Source: Pseudisothecium myosuroides
Lineage: Eukaryota > Streptophyta > Bryopsida > Hypnales > Lembophyllaceae
Direction of reading: 5' to 3'
Length of the DNA stretch: 64,000 bases
Assembly: GCA_951799445.1 (NCBI GenBank)
Contig: OX637289.1
Location: 2,644,501-2,708,500 of the forward strand
A program made the translations under genes and the position numbers. This document shows, piece by piece, positions 53,474 to 63,530 of the stretch. Below the pieces are notes generated by a model. It was not told where the DNA came from and made no database searches. It saw nothing but the letters and a program-made list of their open reading frames with translations. Numbering within the stretch: position 1 is the stretch's first letter; the number at the start of each line of letters is the position of its first letter.

Positions 53474-53706
53474 GTAGCCAAAATTATAATAGGGGAGTAC
53501 ATTCAAAACCTTACTTACCTTAGGTTAATGTGAGGATCTAAGAAGTATTGCACTACTGACATCCTCACACTACAATCATTTATCCTAATAGCCAAAATCA
53601 TATTAGTGGAGTACATTCAAAACCTTACTTACCTTAGGTTAGTGTGAAGATCTAAGAAGTATTGCACTACTAATCACATCCTCACACTACACTCATTTGT
53701 CCTAGT
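53474..53706. repeat. Two-copy tandem repeat, 114 bp period
   Basis: GTACATTCAAAACCTTACTT begins at 53497 and again at 53611, with the surrounding 114 bp repeated almost unchanged. It lies 130 bp beyond the 3' end of the IPT pseudogene. Confidence 0.85.
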
Positions 53707-53832
53707 AGTGTATGCATGTGGGAAAATTGACATCACCTTGAAAACTCCAACTTTATTTTATTCATGAATTGGTTCCATAGCCAGGGTATAATTTCAACCA
53801 GCACCAATTGATACAATTCCAAACCGTGTGCC

Positions 53833-55820
53833 TTAGTTCGGTAAAAATTTAGTGTCATTCGCGCTACTTGGACCCATCAGTGTACTAGTTGAACTTGAGT
53901 ACATACTGTATACAGTACGTAGTGCATGGCCACCTTGAGTTTGTTCCACAGAAAGGATGATCCTCAGCAGGTCCAGTAACGTCACATTGCCCGCCTTGCT
54001 AATGTGCAACTCCGCCTTGACTGGACTTGATCCAATCAAGCATGTTCGCAACTGCCGCACTTCGCTCCGGCTCTCACAACGGAACCACTCGATCTCATGG
54101 CGTACGAGCTTCTTGCAGTTCGCCTAGTAGTGGGAGACAAACTGCAGGAATTGCTGCTCGGACGTGGAGCCGGCGTTCTTGCGAGCTTGCGCGAGGAGGT
54201 TCATGGCCTCTGAGTAACCCGGCGATCGGGCGGAAGCGTTGGTATGGGGGGTCACGCCCAGGTTCATCAGCCACGAGGTCTCGGCCAGTAGAGCGGGCAC
54301 CTGCAAGGACCACGGTTTCAGGGAAAAGAGAAGCAAACGGAGAACGTACGAAGAATCTACAAACTGGGAGATATCTAGAAACTGCTGAAGGTCACATACA
54401 TATGTGGTTTAGTCCGTAATTAACAACTATCCAAAGGAACCAGGAATCAACAGACTCTGAATGTACGATGATTAATTCCAAATCGAAGGATTTAGAGTTA
54501 TTTCTCTCTAGCTGATATATCGAACTATAATTCTCGTTTGTTAACTCCAGTTTGAGTGTCAGAACCAAACATGGTAATACATTAATTCTTGAACAATGCA
54601 AGTCAATTGAAGTCAGGGTGACTTGTGAAATGAGTTCGATCGATGGGTTTCGTGGAGACTAGCCGTACCGTCTGCTCGCATCGGAGGTCAACCCGCAGGT
54701 ACAGGTCGGCGCGGTGCTGGTACAGAAAGTAGCACTGGAAGTCGTAGTCCCATGATGGTGCGTCCAGTTCTCCTTCGAAGGGTTGCGCGGTGAGGTCGGC
54801 TCGGTTGTGCATGTACCAACGCATGTCCATTCCAGTACCCCCCCACGACGATGGGCACCTTGCCCTTGCCCAGGATGTGCTCGGTGGCGGTCCTGGCGGT
54901 GAGCACAAACTCCGACTGGGTGTAGTCCCGGGTGGGCGGGACCACGTCCACGAGGTGGTGCGGGATGGCTAGCCGGTCCTCCAGAGTTGCTTCGACTCCG
55001 CCGGTGCTGCGGCTTTGGTAGACTTGCTCCGGGTCCGCATTGATGATCTCGCCGTCCAGGGCTCGGGCTAGCTCGATGGAGAGGCTTGATTTCCCCACCC
55101 TGTTACAATAATGTTTCCGCTGACAGAGGTCAGATGGATGCGTAGAAGCAGAATGATACAGCTGTGCAACAGCTTACACAAATAGATCAACCAGCACATT
55201 CGCAACAATTTCAAGAAATTGGCCCTTTTCAACGTCAGTAGCCTGCGTGTCTGCAATTAATTGAAGCTCAGATCTACACCTGCTCTACCCTTGGAACCCT
55301 TCACGAGAATGTCACAAGTTTGGAGCATTTAAACAAACTCTCTACGACAAAATCAATCGGCTGGCTACGTCGACTTGCTCATTTGATCACGGCAGGTTTT
55401 GGGAGCCGTAATTTAAGTGCATGGCCGGCATGGCCGTCGTCATGGGAATATGAATGTCGTTAATTAAGTGCCTGGCTAGTATTGTAAGCGACAAGAATTA
55501 TGAACGTCGCAATAAAAAGTTGTTGGCAGTGGAAATGCAACTTACCCGGTGGGGCCAGCGATGAGAATCACCCGTGGCTTTGGACCGACTCTCTCGGGAA
55601 TTGGAATAAACTTCGACTGGTCCTTTTGGAGTACGCATGAGACATCGAGAGGGGTGGCTCGTTTTCCAGCGGCGCTTTTTAAGGGCACCCATGTGAACGA
55701 CCGTTTCATGGGAAGAACTGAGTTGCTGCGAGAACTCAGCCCATCCCGAGTCAAAGCACGGACGCCTGAAACGCCGTGGGAAGATGACAGGACGCCGCTT
55801 GTTGCATACAACAAAGCCAT
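53833..55820 (-). pseudogene. tRNA-type isopentenyltransferase (IPT9-like) pseudogene, 3 exons
   Basis: The family transfers an isopentenyl group to tRNA adenine or adenylate, feeding cis-zeatin type cytokinins. Exons by hand: 55820-55546, 55099-54669, 54300-53833. The Ser/Arg-rich first 75 residues could be an organelle transit peptide. Next come VILIAGPTGVGKS (P-loop, 89-96), GEIINADPEQVYQS, IPHHLVDVV, RDYTQSEF and KVPIVVGG. A run of seven G (54838-54844; six expected) shifts the frame. In the other frame the sequence resumes as GTGMDMRWYMHNRADL and WDYDFQCYFLYQHRADLYLR. Exon 3 carries LMNLGVTPHTN and GYSEAMNLL, then an in-frame TAG (54124-54126) inside the conserved stretch before EIEWFRCES; homology continues past it. 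The roughly 100 family residues between the GGTG motif and the YDF motif, with the conserved Arg-rich substrate site, are absent. Introns are kept, so it is not a retrocopy. The G7 lesion could be a base-calling error; the TAG is not in a homopolymer. Confidence 0.88.
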
Positions 55821-55950
55821 AGTTTGCTACGAAAACGTCACAACTGACTCTTTCAAATCTCGACAATCAATCAATGTACACAGCACACCTTCCTCCGCGA
55901 ACTAAAAGGCAGAAAACCACAATAGAAGATCAAATGGGAAACTGGAGAGC

Positions 55951-56565
55951 TCAAACAAACTGTGAGCCCTGGAAGAGAAAAAGAGGGAGAGGCTGCACAT
56001 TGGAGAATGGAGTTGAAGCTGAAGATCCTGCTGAATTTATTCTCAAGAACAAACCAACCGCCGAGACGCAAGCTAGGGGCCGAGCGTGACCTCGTGGAAT
56101 ACGGTCTCGTATGGCTCTAGCTTGGTACAGTAGGCCAGGGATGGCTTTCGGCATGTCTGCCCTGAGGAGTAAGAAGTGGATGGTCATAGTAGTTGAGTTG
56201 GCCTCTTGCAGATCGCCAGACAACAACTGATACCAAAACTGGGACTGTTGTATATCCGAAGGCACTTTGAGAAATACTATTTTGATAATTCATATGACGA
56301 TGTGATTGATCTCCACCCTCGTGCGAGCTCCTTGCATGAACTGTTGCGACTCCTGTCTGTGAATTCAATTGCCACTCTCGAGGGATATCGCCTCGTTTGA
56401 GTTTGTGGTCGAATTCGTTAATATACTGAGTTTCAAGGGATCTAAAATTGGAACATTCAAGTGCTCGCACACCTCTGCTAAGAATTTTATATGTGGATCT
56501 GAGGATCCAAACGAGCATCTGTAATAGGATAAATTAATTTCTTGAAAATTCTCGAATTTAACCAA
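55951..56565 (-). pseudogene. Unrecognised split gene or remnant (copy 1 of a pair)
   Basis: Minus-strand sequence beginning after a splice-like TTACAG at about 56521 reads LVWILRSTYKILSRG, ECSNFRSLETQYINEFDH and KLKRGDIPREWQ in one open frame of 133 codons (56117-56518). A related block occurs at 596-840, with an acceptor at the matching place. The upstream exon would end VKFENFQ; the donor GT kept in the other copy (CCAAG then GTATT) is lost here. Two overlapping frames both look plausible, so the true one is unsure. I do not recognise the family. Confidence 0.35.
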
Positions 56566-56573
56566 TCTGGCGA

Positions 56574-56880
56574 TTATCTGGCGATTATCTGGCCAAAATG
56601 AGGAATCAAAACCACGATGTGTCGTCGGCAGATATGACTGTGGAACGGTGTGGATAGCCTGTTCGAGTCGAATTCAAACACAGGGGAAGGATAGAAGTTG
56701 TGCCGGCCACAGTCTGGCTTGCGTTGTGCAGACAGTCGTTCAATGATGCCTCGGCGGTAGGTTTCGACCTTCAGTACAGCCCATTTCATTACAAGCCTCG
56801 CCCAGTCGCTCGGAAGTAGGATTTTCGCTTGCTCGACTACCGAGGATTCAATAACTCCAAATTTCCACAACCGAGGCTTG
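56574..56880 (-). other. Open frame of 98 codons of unknown status
   Basis: Minus-strand frame reading VVEQAKILLPSDWARLVMKW and VLKVETYRRGIIERLS, with gene-like composition. It lies just upstream of the unrecognised remnant and could be its 5' exon, but no donor was confirmed. A tandem CTGGCGATTAT duplication lies at 56570-56591. Confidence 0.2.
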
Positions 56881-57101
56881 AAGACCAGTAACTACCGGCA
56901 GTCGGCCCTGGACTCATGGCCCCACAAAAGACCGTGGCGGGGATGCCAGAGACTCATTTTCCACTTCGTCTGCTTTCCACTTTCAGGCCTTGATTGACCA
57001 TTTTCAGGTGTCTGTGTATGCACCACATTTGGTTAAAGCTAGAGCGTGAGTTTGGTTAGAGCTTGAGATCACCGGCGGGAGTAAAAGTATAGAGGGGGCC
57101 G

Positions 57102-57620
57102 ATGCACAGGACTGTGTACCTTGCTAGCAGCAAAGGACTGACTCGCACTCGCTCGCTAGTTGAGGTAGGGAGCAGAGCACGATCAATCATCATGGAGTTC
57201 GGAAGAATGGTTTGTAATCATCTGTCGGAGGTCGCGGAGTGCAATCTGTGGGCACTGGACTGTCTGACCAATCCCGTGGAGACATCCTGCGGCCACTCCT
57301 TCTGCTGGCCTTGCTTGTACAGATTCTTGAAAGGCCGAGCCAGGCCGCCATGCCCCGTGTGCGCCACCCCGTTGAGCAACGACATCGAAGTGGCTCCGAC
57401 GTTTGACCCCCACGGAGCGTTGGTCCTTCGCTTGCCAACAGCAGACGAGGTGGGGGCAAGTTGTGATGACAGCATGCAGCTGGATTGCGCTAGCTTCCAG
57501 TCGTCAGAGGAGGATCGAGAACTCGAGACCTTGCATATATGGCCAGGAGACGAAGTCGTGTTCGATGAGGAAAGCAAAGTGATCAATGGCAATGGAATTT
57601 TCGTCTGGTGGAAGACGTAG
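57102..57620 (+). CDS. RING-finger protein, RMA/RNF5-like, intronless (172 aa or 142 aa)
   Basis: Probable E3 ubiquitin ligase. The segment NPVETSCGHSFCWPCLYRFL (57-76) closely resembles the RING of plant RMA and animal RNF5 proteins, and PPCPVC (82-87) closes it. Zinc ligands visible are C47, C63, H65, C68, C71, C84 and C87. The second Cys is unusual: at the normal C-x2-C position there is W50, and the only candidate is C54, giving C-x6-C. The acidic C-terminal half (115-165) is unrecognised. No membrane segment is present, unlike RMA proteins, which end in one. Two starts are possible: ATG 57102, or ATG 57192 (MEFGRMVCNHL), which sits directly before the RING. A weak TATA-like TATAGAG near 57089 would favour the inner start. 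The frame ends at TAG 57618-57620. GC content is gene-like. Confidence 0.8.
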   Translation: MHRTVYLASSKGLTRTRSLVEVGSRARSIIMEFGRMVCNHLSEVAECNLWALDCLTNPVETSCGHSFCWPCLYRFLKGRARPPCPVCATPLSNDIEVAPTFDPHGALVLRLPTADEVGASCDDSMQLDCASFQSSEEDRELETLHIWPGDEVVFDEESKVINGNGIFVWWKT

Positions 57621-59408
57621 TTAACGGTTCGAGAGGAGTATTTGCATTGCAGCCAATTTCTTTGTTAATGTTTCTCAGACCTTAGTTCATCCAGCGGTGA
57701 ATTCTAGAACAGGACTCACACTAGCTAGCTTGATCGGACGCCACCACGGAGTACATAGCAATGAAAAGTGGTCGTGTGCACAAGGCATAGATTTGAAAGT
57801 CTTTTCATGCTTTGGTTAAAATCATTCTAATGACAAAAATAATTCTTGAATTTCCTCGGCCGCACAAATGAATATTGTATCCAGTAGTCGGGGTAGGCAA
57901 ATACTGGAAATTCTTGGGATTATACTATTTTGAAAAAATTTGTATCCATGGTAAATAAAAAATCTTCTATTTTTTGGCATCACAGTTCTCCACTTGAATC
58001 TGTACTTGTGCAAGAAATCGGATCTTTATCAAGAATTAAATGACCTTTATGAGTCATGACTCATGACCTATGTACAGGTATCAAAAAATTCAAGACAATC
58101 TACCCTCCTAACTGGTAGACAATGCACATTTAAAACAACAAACATTGATTTTCTTAAAGTTCGCATTACCTAGTCCACTGCGTCCAAAGCAACCTGTAGC
58201 ATTTGCTATCCTGGATTTTGAAGTTGTTAATTGAGATGTATCCTGGTCGTGAAATTTTGTATCTCTGTACACAACTACACAAAATTTGAAAAAAAACTAG
58301 ATGTGATAATTAAATTTTGGAAAGTACCCATATCGTGATTATGCCAATATAATGTTTTCACTTCACATCATTAAATGTGGAAGCACTTGATTTACACAGC
58401 TTTGGGACTCCATCCCGATTTCTACGAGTGCTGCCAAACCAAGTAACTAATCTTCCAGTACCTTCAGCAACCCTCCAATTCATAAAATGGTACATTGGAT
58501 TTCTTCATGAATGAATAAGCCAGATGGAAACATGCAAGGGCTCATGGGCTCAATGTCTTCATCTTGTATGGAAATGGAAATGGGGCAGAATATGCAGTTG
58601 CTTACCATCACATATACTGATCTACAACCTTCCATTTGAAACCGCTAGAGAAATTCTTACGTAGTGACCAAAATTTGGTTTCTAACAGCATTGGCTCTCA
58701 AGTGATTAAGTATGAAAGTAGTGAATTGAACTTATCACTTCAATCATACAGAGTATCATACGGAATTATTTAGAGGGCTACCAATGAAGTATGAAAATAC
58801 TGAATTGAAGTTATTACTTCAATCTTAGAGAGTATATATCAGTCTGAAGTGTTTGGTCTCTTGTACCCAATATCTCAGTCTCCACAACCCAATGCTTCAC
58901 TCAAGAATCAAACTCAGGCTATAACTTATACAGTATGAAGAAGATGATGCAAAATTATATATATTCTAGTCTCCTACTTCATTAGCATGATTCTTCTCAC
59001 TGGTCCTCTGAAAATTGATCCCACCAGGAGCTGGCCAGCTGAAATGAATTGAACGTTTGCTAATTAATCGCTCATCAATGTGTGTACAATACACTTATTT
59101 TTTCTCGGGAAGATCTCAGCTACCGTCTAGAATCTGGATTGCTGCCGCATTTCTTTATTATTTTATGCGCTCAATTCTTTCCGGGTCTCCAAACTGGGTT
59201 CAATAGCAGTTTCCTGGCAGTCAAATAGATCAACAGGTCAGTGTCTTATCCTCAACGAGTACTACAAAACCTGTCATATATATTTTAAATACTCCATCTT
59301 ATATACCATGGTCATAAACATTGTAAAGAGAACAACCTAGTGCTAATTAATTCATGATTAATTGCACAACTAAGGTTAGCTAACTCTCACTGTCTTGATT
59401 TCATTTAC
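57621..59408. other. Spacer between the convergent RING and Elongin A genes
   Basis: Moderate AT content with no recognised gene. It contains a loose tandem at 58690-58835 (AAGTATGAAA...TGAATTGAA...TTACTTCAATC twice, period about 80 bp). UTRs of both genes probably lie at its edges. Confidence 0.35.
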
Positions 59409-60880
59409 TCACATGTTCTTATAGTCTTTCACGGACTTCCTCCATAATCGGCCCCGCTCCGGTCCGCCGGGCTTAGCAAGTTTCTTCTCCTGCTCGACTT
59501 CTTTACTAGTCTCAGCTTTGTTGGCCATGCCTGCTTCCAGTGGTGGCACCTTCACACTTGCAGGTTTCTTTGAACTTGAACGTCCAGGTCCTGCACATGC
59601 TAACGAGGATATGCATGAACAACATTGAGAAACAAGAAATTAAAATGGACTAGTATTTGCATCAACAAGCTCCATGGATATTAAGTATTTCCATCAACAA
59701 GAATGAATAAAAAGATCATGAACGTATTGGATACATGAATGGAATGTCACCTGCAGGGACTGGAGCAGGGATGGTCGTCTTGGCCCGCTTGCGACTTTCA
59801 GGGGGAATCTTGTCTATGGCCTGTATTTTCCTCTTGTCTTTCTCTGTTGCCCAAGAAATTTAGCACGCTTGTGTGAAAATTCGAATTAATAATGCCTCAA
59901 CTAGATACTTTGAGCTGGCTAGCTAGCCCAGCTCTCTAGCTGTAGACTAATTATGTAAGCTATGAATTGAATCTGCTATGTACAAATACATACTACGTAC
60001 TGACTGATTGATTTCCGGCCCTAGCTAGCACAAGTGTAGCGGTTTGGGGTTAAATAATTCAGCAGCTAGTTCTTACTTGCGTTTTGCTGTTGGAAGAGCT
60101 CTTTCAGACGATCCACACCCTTAGCTTGCAATTCCTCTTGCTCCATAATTTTGGCCTGATCGACAATGCCATTCATTCTACATCAGCATTTATGAACTAA
60201 GCCTGCTTCCGATATACATGCATAATCAAGTGTGTGCAATGGAGCAATCTGTGAAGTCGATCAGTGAATGCAAAGAAAGTCAAATAGTCTCTGGCATGGG
60301 AAATGTAATATGGCAGAACACTTATGTACCTTGAACAGTCTCCTCCATTTGTACGTCACCTTGGGCCATCTTTTGGCCATCCGCTCCTGAACGACATTAG
60401 CATTGTCCTCTCCAAATCGTCGGCCATAATGTTTCCGCCATAGCTCATCGGTAATGGAAGTCAAATCTCTTCCCTGCAACTCACCAACCAAACGAAAACT
60501 AATCATTTGAAGATTGAACAAGCTGAATCTAGACAACCAGCGATACAGTCGTTCCGTTCAGGCCCCATGCATAGCTAGAAATCACTATTCTTCCTTTCTA
60601 AACAGTTAAAAAGTAATGAAAGTCACTTTTTACAGCATGGTATTTACCCTAACCAACAACCAATTCAATATATTCAACTGTTAAATTTAACTACAAGTTA
60701 AGCGCATTGATATACATTCTTGCCCGTCTCCGTTTCGATGAACTCCAGATGCTCCGCCGTGCAATGGGGCAGAAGTCTCCTCAGCAAAGGCTCGTTCGTC
60801 GTCCCAACGTCGCCCACACGATGCATGCGGTCGATGGCACTTTCTTCACTCACTTGCTCCAGCGCACTCGGGAGCGCCAT
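59409..60880 (-). CDS. ELOA: Elongin A (RNA polymerase II transcription factor SIII subunit A), plant type (5 exons, 220 aa)
   Basis: Elongin A binds Elongin B/C, stimulates Pol II elongation in animals and acts in a ubiquitin ligase; it is nuclear. Exons by hand, GT-AG and in phase: 60880-60716, 60473-60330, 60155-60077, 59843-59751, 59590-59409 (TGA 59409-59411). The N-terminus carries LLRRLLPHCTAEHLEFIE (33-49), an Elongin C-binding-type helix, followed by the family core DLTSITDELWRKHYGRRFG (about 58-76) and VTYKWRRLFK closing exon 2. Exon 3 encodes a coiled EQEELQAKGVDRLKELFQQQ segment. The rest is Lys/Pro-rich with likely nuclear localisation patches (KKDKRK, SRKRAK). Plant homologues of 150-260 aa lack the long N-terminus of animal Elongin A, so 220 aa is normal. 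An upstream ATG at 60907 would add nine residues. A TATA box sits 300 bp upstream. Confidence 0.9.
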
Positions 60881-61180
60881 TGAATTGAAATTATGAAAAC
60901 CGATCAATCGATCAATCGATGAACCCGAAGTTCTACTGTCTGCAGTTTCAGTAGTTGATGAATTTCAGGTATCGCACGAACGTCTGGGACTGCTGCAAGT
61001 ATCAAGCTCCACTCAAGATTTACAAGACTTGAATTGCAATTAAAGAGCTAGCTAGCTAACTAGGATCGCTCCTGTACTTAATCCTGTTATGGCAAAGTAT
61101 CGAACTTGTATTGAATACAAAAACAGCTAATCCCTCCCAAGGTCTGGAATTAAGTGATCCATCTTCACTTCCTGGACTCG

Positions 61181-61188
61181 CTTTTATA
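61181..61188 (-). promoter_or_regulatory. Candidate TATA box of the Elongin A gene
   Basis: TATAAAAG on the minus strand, 300 bp upstream of the Elongin A ATG. Transcription would start near 61155 with a 5' UTR of about 275 nt. Three GACGAGTC repeats lie just upstream (61211-61280). Confidence 0.45.
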
Positions 61189-61210
61189 CTTGATCGAAAT
61201 TTTCCCTCCT

Positions 61211-61280
61211 GACGAGTCCGTGTATGCATGGGGTATGAATTCCGACGAGTCCATAAATTGATTCATCCTTCGGACGAGTC
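61211..61280. repeat. Three spaced GACGAGTC motifs in the Elongin A promoter
   Basis: GACGAGTCC occurs at 61211 and 61244 and GACGAGTCT at 61273, spaced 33 and 29 bp, about three helical turns. An inverted GGACTCG half copy lies at 61174, next to the TATA box. The arrangement looks like a cluster of binding sites; function is inferred. Confidence 0.45.
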
Positions 61281-61289
61281 TTGAAACTT

Positions 61290-62100
61290 GATTTCTAGTC
61301 TCGGCAGAATGAATCCTCCTACCGAGGCCATGCATGCAGGAGTTGCTTGTCGGGTGATGGCAGGAAACACTGAGGTGGGTAACCCCAAACCGCCACTTTC
61401 CAAATTTTCAAATCTTTCTTCTTGGCAAGTGAAAGGAGGTTCCAACGCACCAAAGAAAGCAACATTTGGATACCACATGCAAAAGTTATCACTTATGAAG
61501 GAACAAAGTTTGGTTCTACAACAGTTTCTTTTACTAACATGCTTGGGTACATAATTAATTTTGGAGGTGTACTCAAAAGTGAAGATGGCAGGTTATGATC
61601 GAGTGGATCAGTGGTTCATTTGGGCCGGGTGCCCATCTTAGTTAGTAGTGTTTTGGCATCACATGTTGCACACAAAACCCAAAATTGAGAATAACTTTGA
61701 GGATTTTAGCTTATTACACTTGAAATTCATATTGTACTTGCGGTACATTGCCTAATATAGTTTATATTTTTTGTAATTTGTAAGAATATTTTACTATTTA
61801 TAACTCAATTTTATTGATTATCACACTTTAAATTTTCTAATGCTTTTTAGTACTATGGAGTAACCAAATTGATGAATCTCCCTAGGAATTTTAGTGGGCA
61901 CATTCCTCCACTAGTATTGCAACTTTATATAGAGGAAAAATTAAAAATAGAAAATACCGTGTCCTCTACAAAGGTGCAAACCGGCATGTCTTTGTTGCAC
62001 GTGCAATTGTGGACATTTAAGAAAAAAATACTTATTTGCCATTTATTTCTTGGAACGTCTTTATTTTAAATTCTTGCAAATGGATTATTTTTAATTAAAT
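61290..62100. other. Intergenic DNA upstream of Elongin A, no gene recognised
   Basis: Overlapping opposite frames of 70-90 codons near 61288-61554 have no motif. Composition turns AT-rich after 61700. Confidence 0.35.
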
Positions 62101-62114
62101 TTTTTTTAATTTAA

Positions 62115-62345
62115 TTTAAAGTTTATTCAAAACAAAACATGTGGGATTTGAAATTGAACTTCATATCAAAAAATCCATTTGTGATTTGAAGCCTTCATGA
62201 AGAAGTTGTGGACAAAATGTAGAGAGAAATAAGTAGGTTCATTTTTATTCTCTCTTCCTAAACTTGTCCATAACTTTTGGATAGATTGTTCAAATCACAG
62301 ATAGATTTTTGTAGATGAAATTCAACTTAAATTACCACATTGTTT
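62115..62345. repeat. Imperfect foldback, about 230 bp
   Basis: AAACATGTGGGATTTGAAATTGAA pairs imperfectly with TTCAACTTAAATTACCACATTG-type sequence, and GTTGTGGACAAAATGTAGAGAG with CTCTCTTCCTAAACTTGTCC. Its central words resemble those of the foldback at 1429-2002. Confidence 0.55.
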
Positions 62346-62409
62346 TAGTATAATTTATTTGAAATTAAATGGAATTATTATGCATAACTTGTAAACTTTC
62401 ATTGTACTC

Positions 62410-63005
62410 TTGGAGTATTGGAGGACAAAATGGATTTTAGGTAGGCTCCTATAGTCTCAATTTTTATTGTGATTTTCTTAAACCTTTTTTTGAAGATAGG
62501 AAAATGTATTAACTTTATAAAAACATAACTTTTTTTAGAGCAAAAGCTATGCTACCCTAAGTCCAAAATAGAGATTGTGGGCAATAAAAAAAATCATAGA
62601 AAATCAAAATCAAAATTTCAAAATTAAGTACCATAGAAAGTTTTTCATCTACATGAAAAGATTTGATTCATTCTATGTAGATTAGTGATGAGAAAGTTAT
62701 GGACAATCTTGTTTGGAGGGCATTCTAAGCATCTTCTTGAAATTTAAATAACTTGTTGGATTCTTTTTTTAACGCAATTTTTACAATTTTTCAAAAAGAA
62801 TGTTCAACCAGGCAGGTTTGTTTGCTTGCTAGAACAACAATTGGGTTGGCATTAGTGTGTTTTTAGACTACTACAAGCTCTTAATGGTCTAGTTTTTTCT
62901 TCAATCCTATACCTACTTCTACTTAATAATTTTTCAAAGAATGAAAATCAAGTGTATTTTTTTGGAAATACTTCCCCTCTAGTCTCAATTCAAGTCTTCA
63001 ACATA
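62410..63005 (-). mobile_element. Partial TTAA element, about 600 bp
   Basis: GGACAAAATGGATTTTAGG near 62423 starts a stretch collinear with 52138-53090 and 12590-13511 (GGACAATCTTGTTT, CTACTTCTACTTAATAATTT). Neither TTAA end could be fixed. Confidence 0.5.
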
Positions 63006-63119
63006 CAAATATGACCTTTTGGAATGATAACTTTTAAAATAATATAAAGATAAAATTTCATATTACACAAAAAATAGCATATCACCAGAACTTGAAATTT
63101 GAAATAGGAAAATTTGTTT

Positions 63120-63530
63120 ACAAAGAAACTAAATTTTTTTCCATTTGGTAACTTGGAAGGACTTAATGGCAATGAGATTTCACCAAAAGAATGATCTTTA
63201 GAAACCATCTTCAATATTCAAGAGTATGATAGGAGCATGGCCACCTATTAGAAGAATACAACATAAAAATTATAGCTCTAGATTATTAATTTTTACTAAC
63301 TACATAGTACTAAATTCCCTAAAATGAAAAATGAAAAAGTCAAAAAAATTGAATTTTAAGTAGAAAATAAATTTTTGAACTTCAAAAATTTATAGGATAT
63401 GATTACACTCAAAACAACCATCTCTAGTAAAAATTTCAAGTTTCACATGAGTTATGCTTCAAAAGTTATTGCAAAGGAAAGCTCCATCTCCATGTGACAA
63501 ATATTTAACAATACCGGTGTTTCTTGCAAA
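63120..63530 (+). repeat. Degenerate foldback arm
   Basis: GGCAATGAGATTTCACCAAAAG and ACCGGTGTTTCTTGCA match the right arm of 39650-40658 in the same order. The intervening part is diverged. Confidence 0.4.

Noticed and set aside
57183..57592. Three minus-strand frames of 76-124 codons
   Set aside because: They are shadows of the RING gene on the opposite strand; only the plus frame has a recognisable domain.
61209..61288. Hammerhead ribozyme-like core (CTGACGAGTCC ... GGACGAG ... GAAAC)
   Set aside because: The stem II closing strand is not followed directly by GAAA (GGACGAGTCTTGAAAC instead of GGACGAAAC), and no cleavage-site stem was found. The three GACGAGTC copies explain the resemblance.
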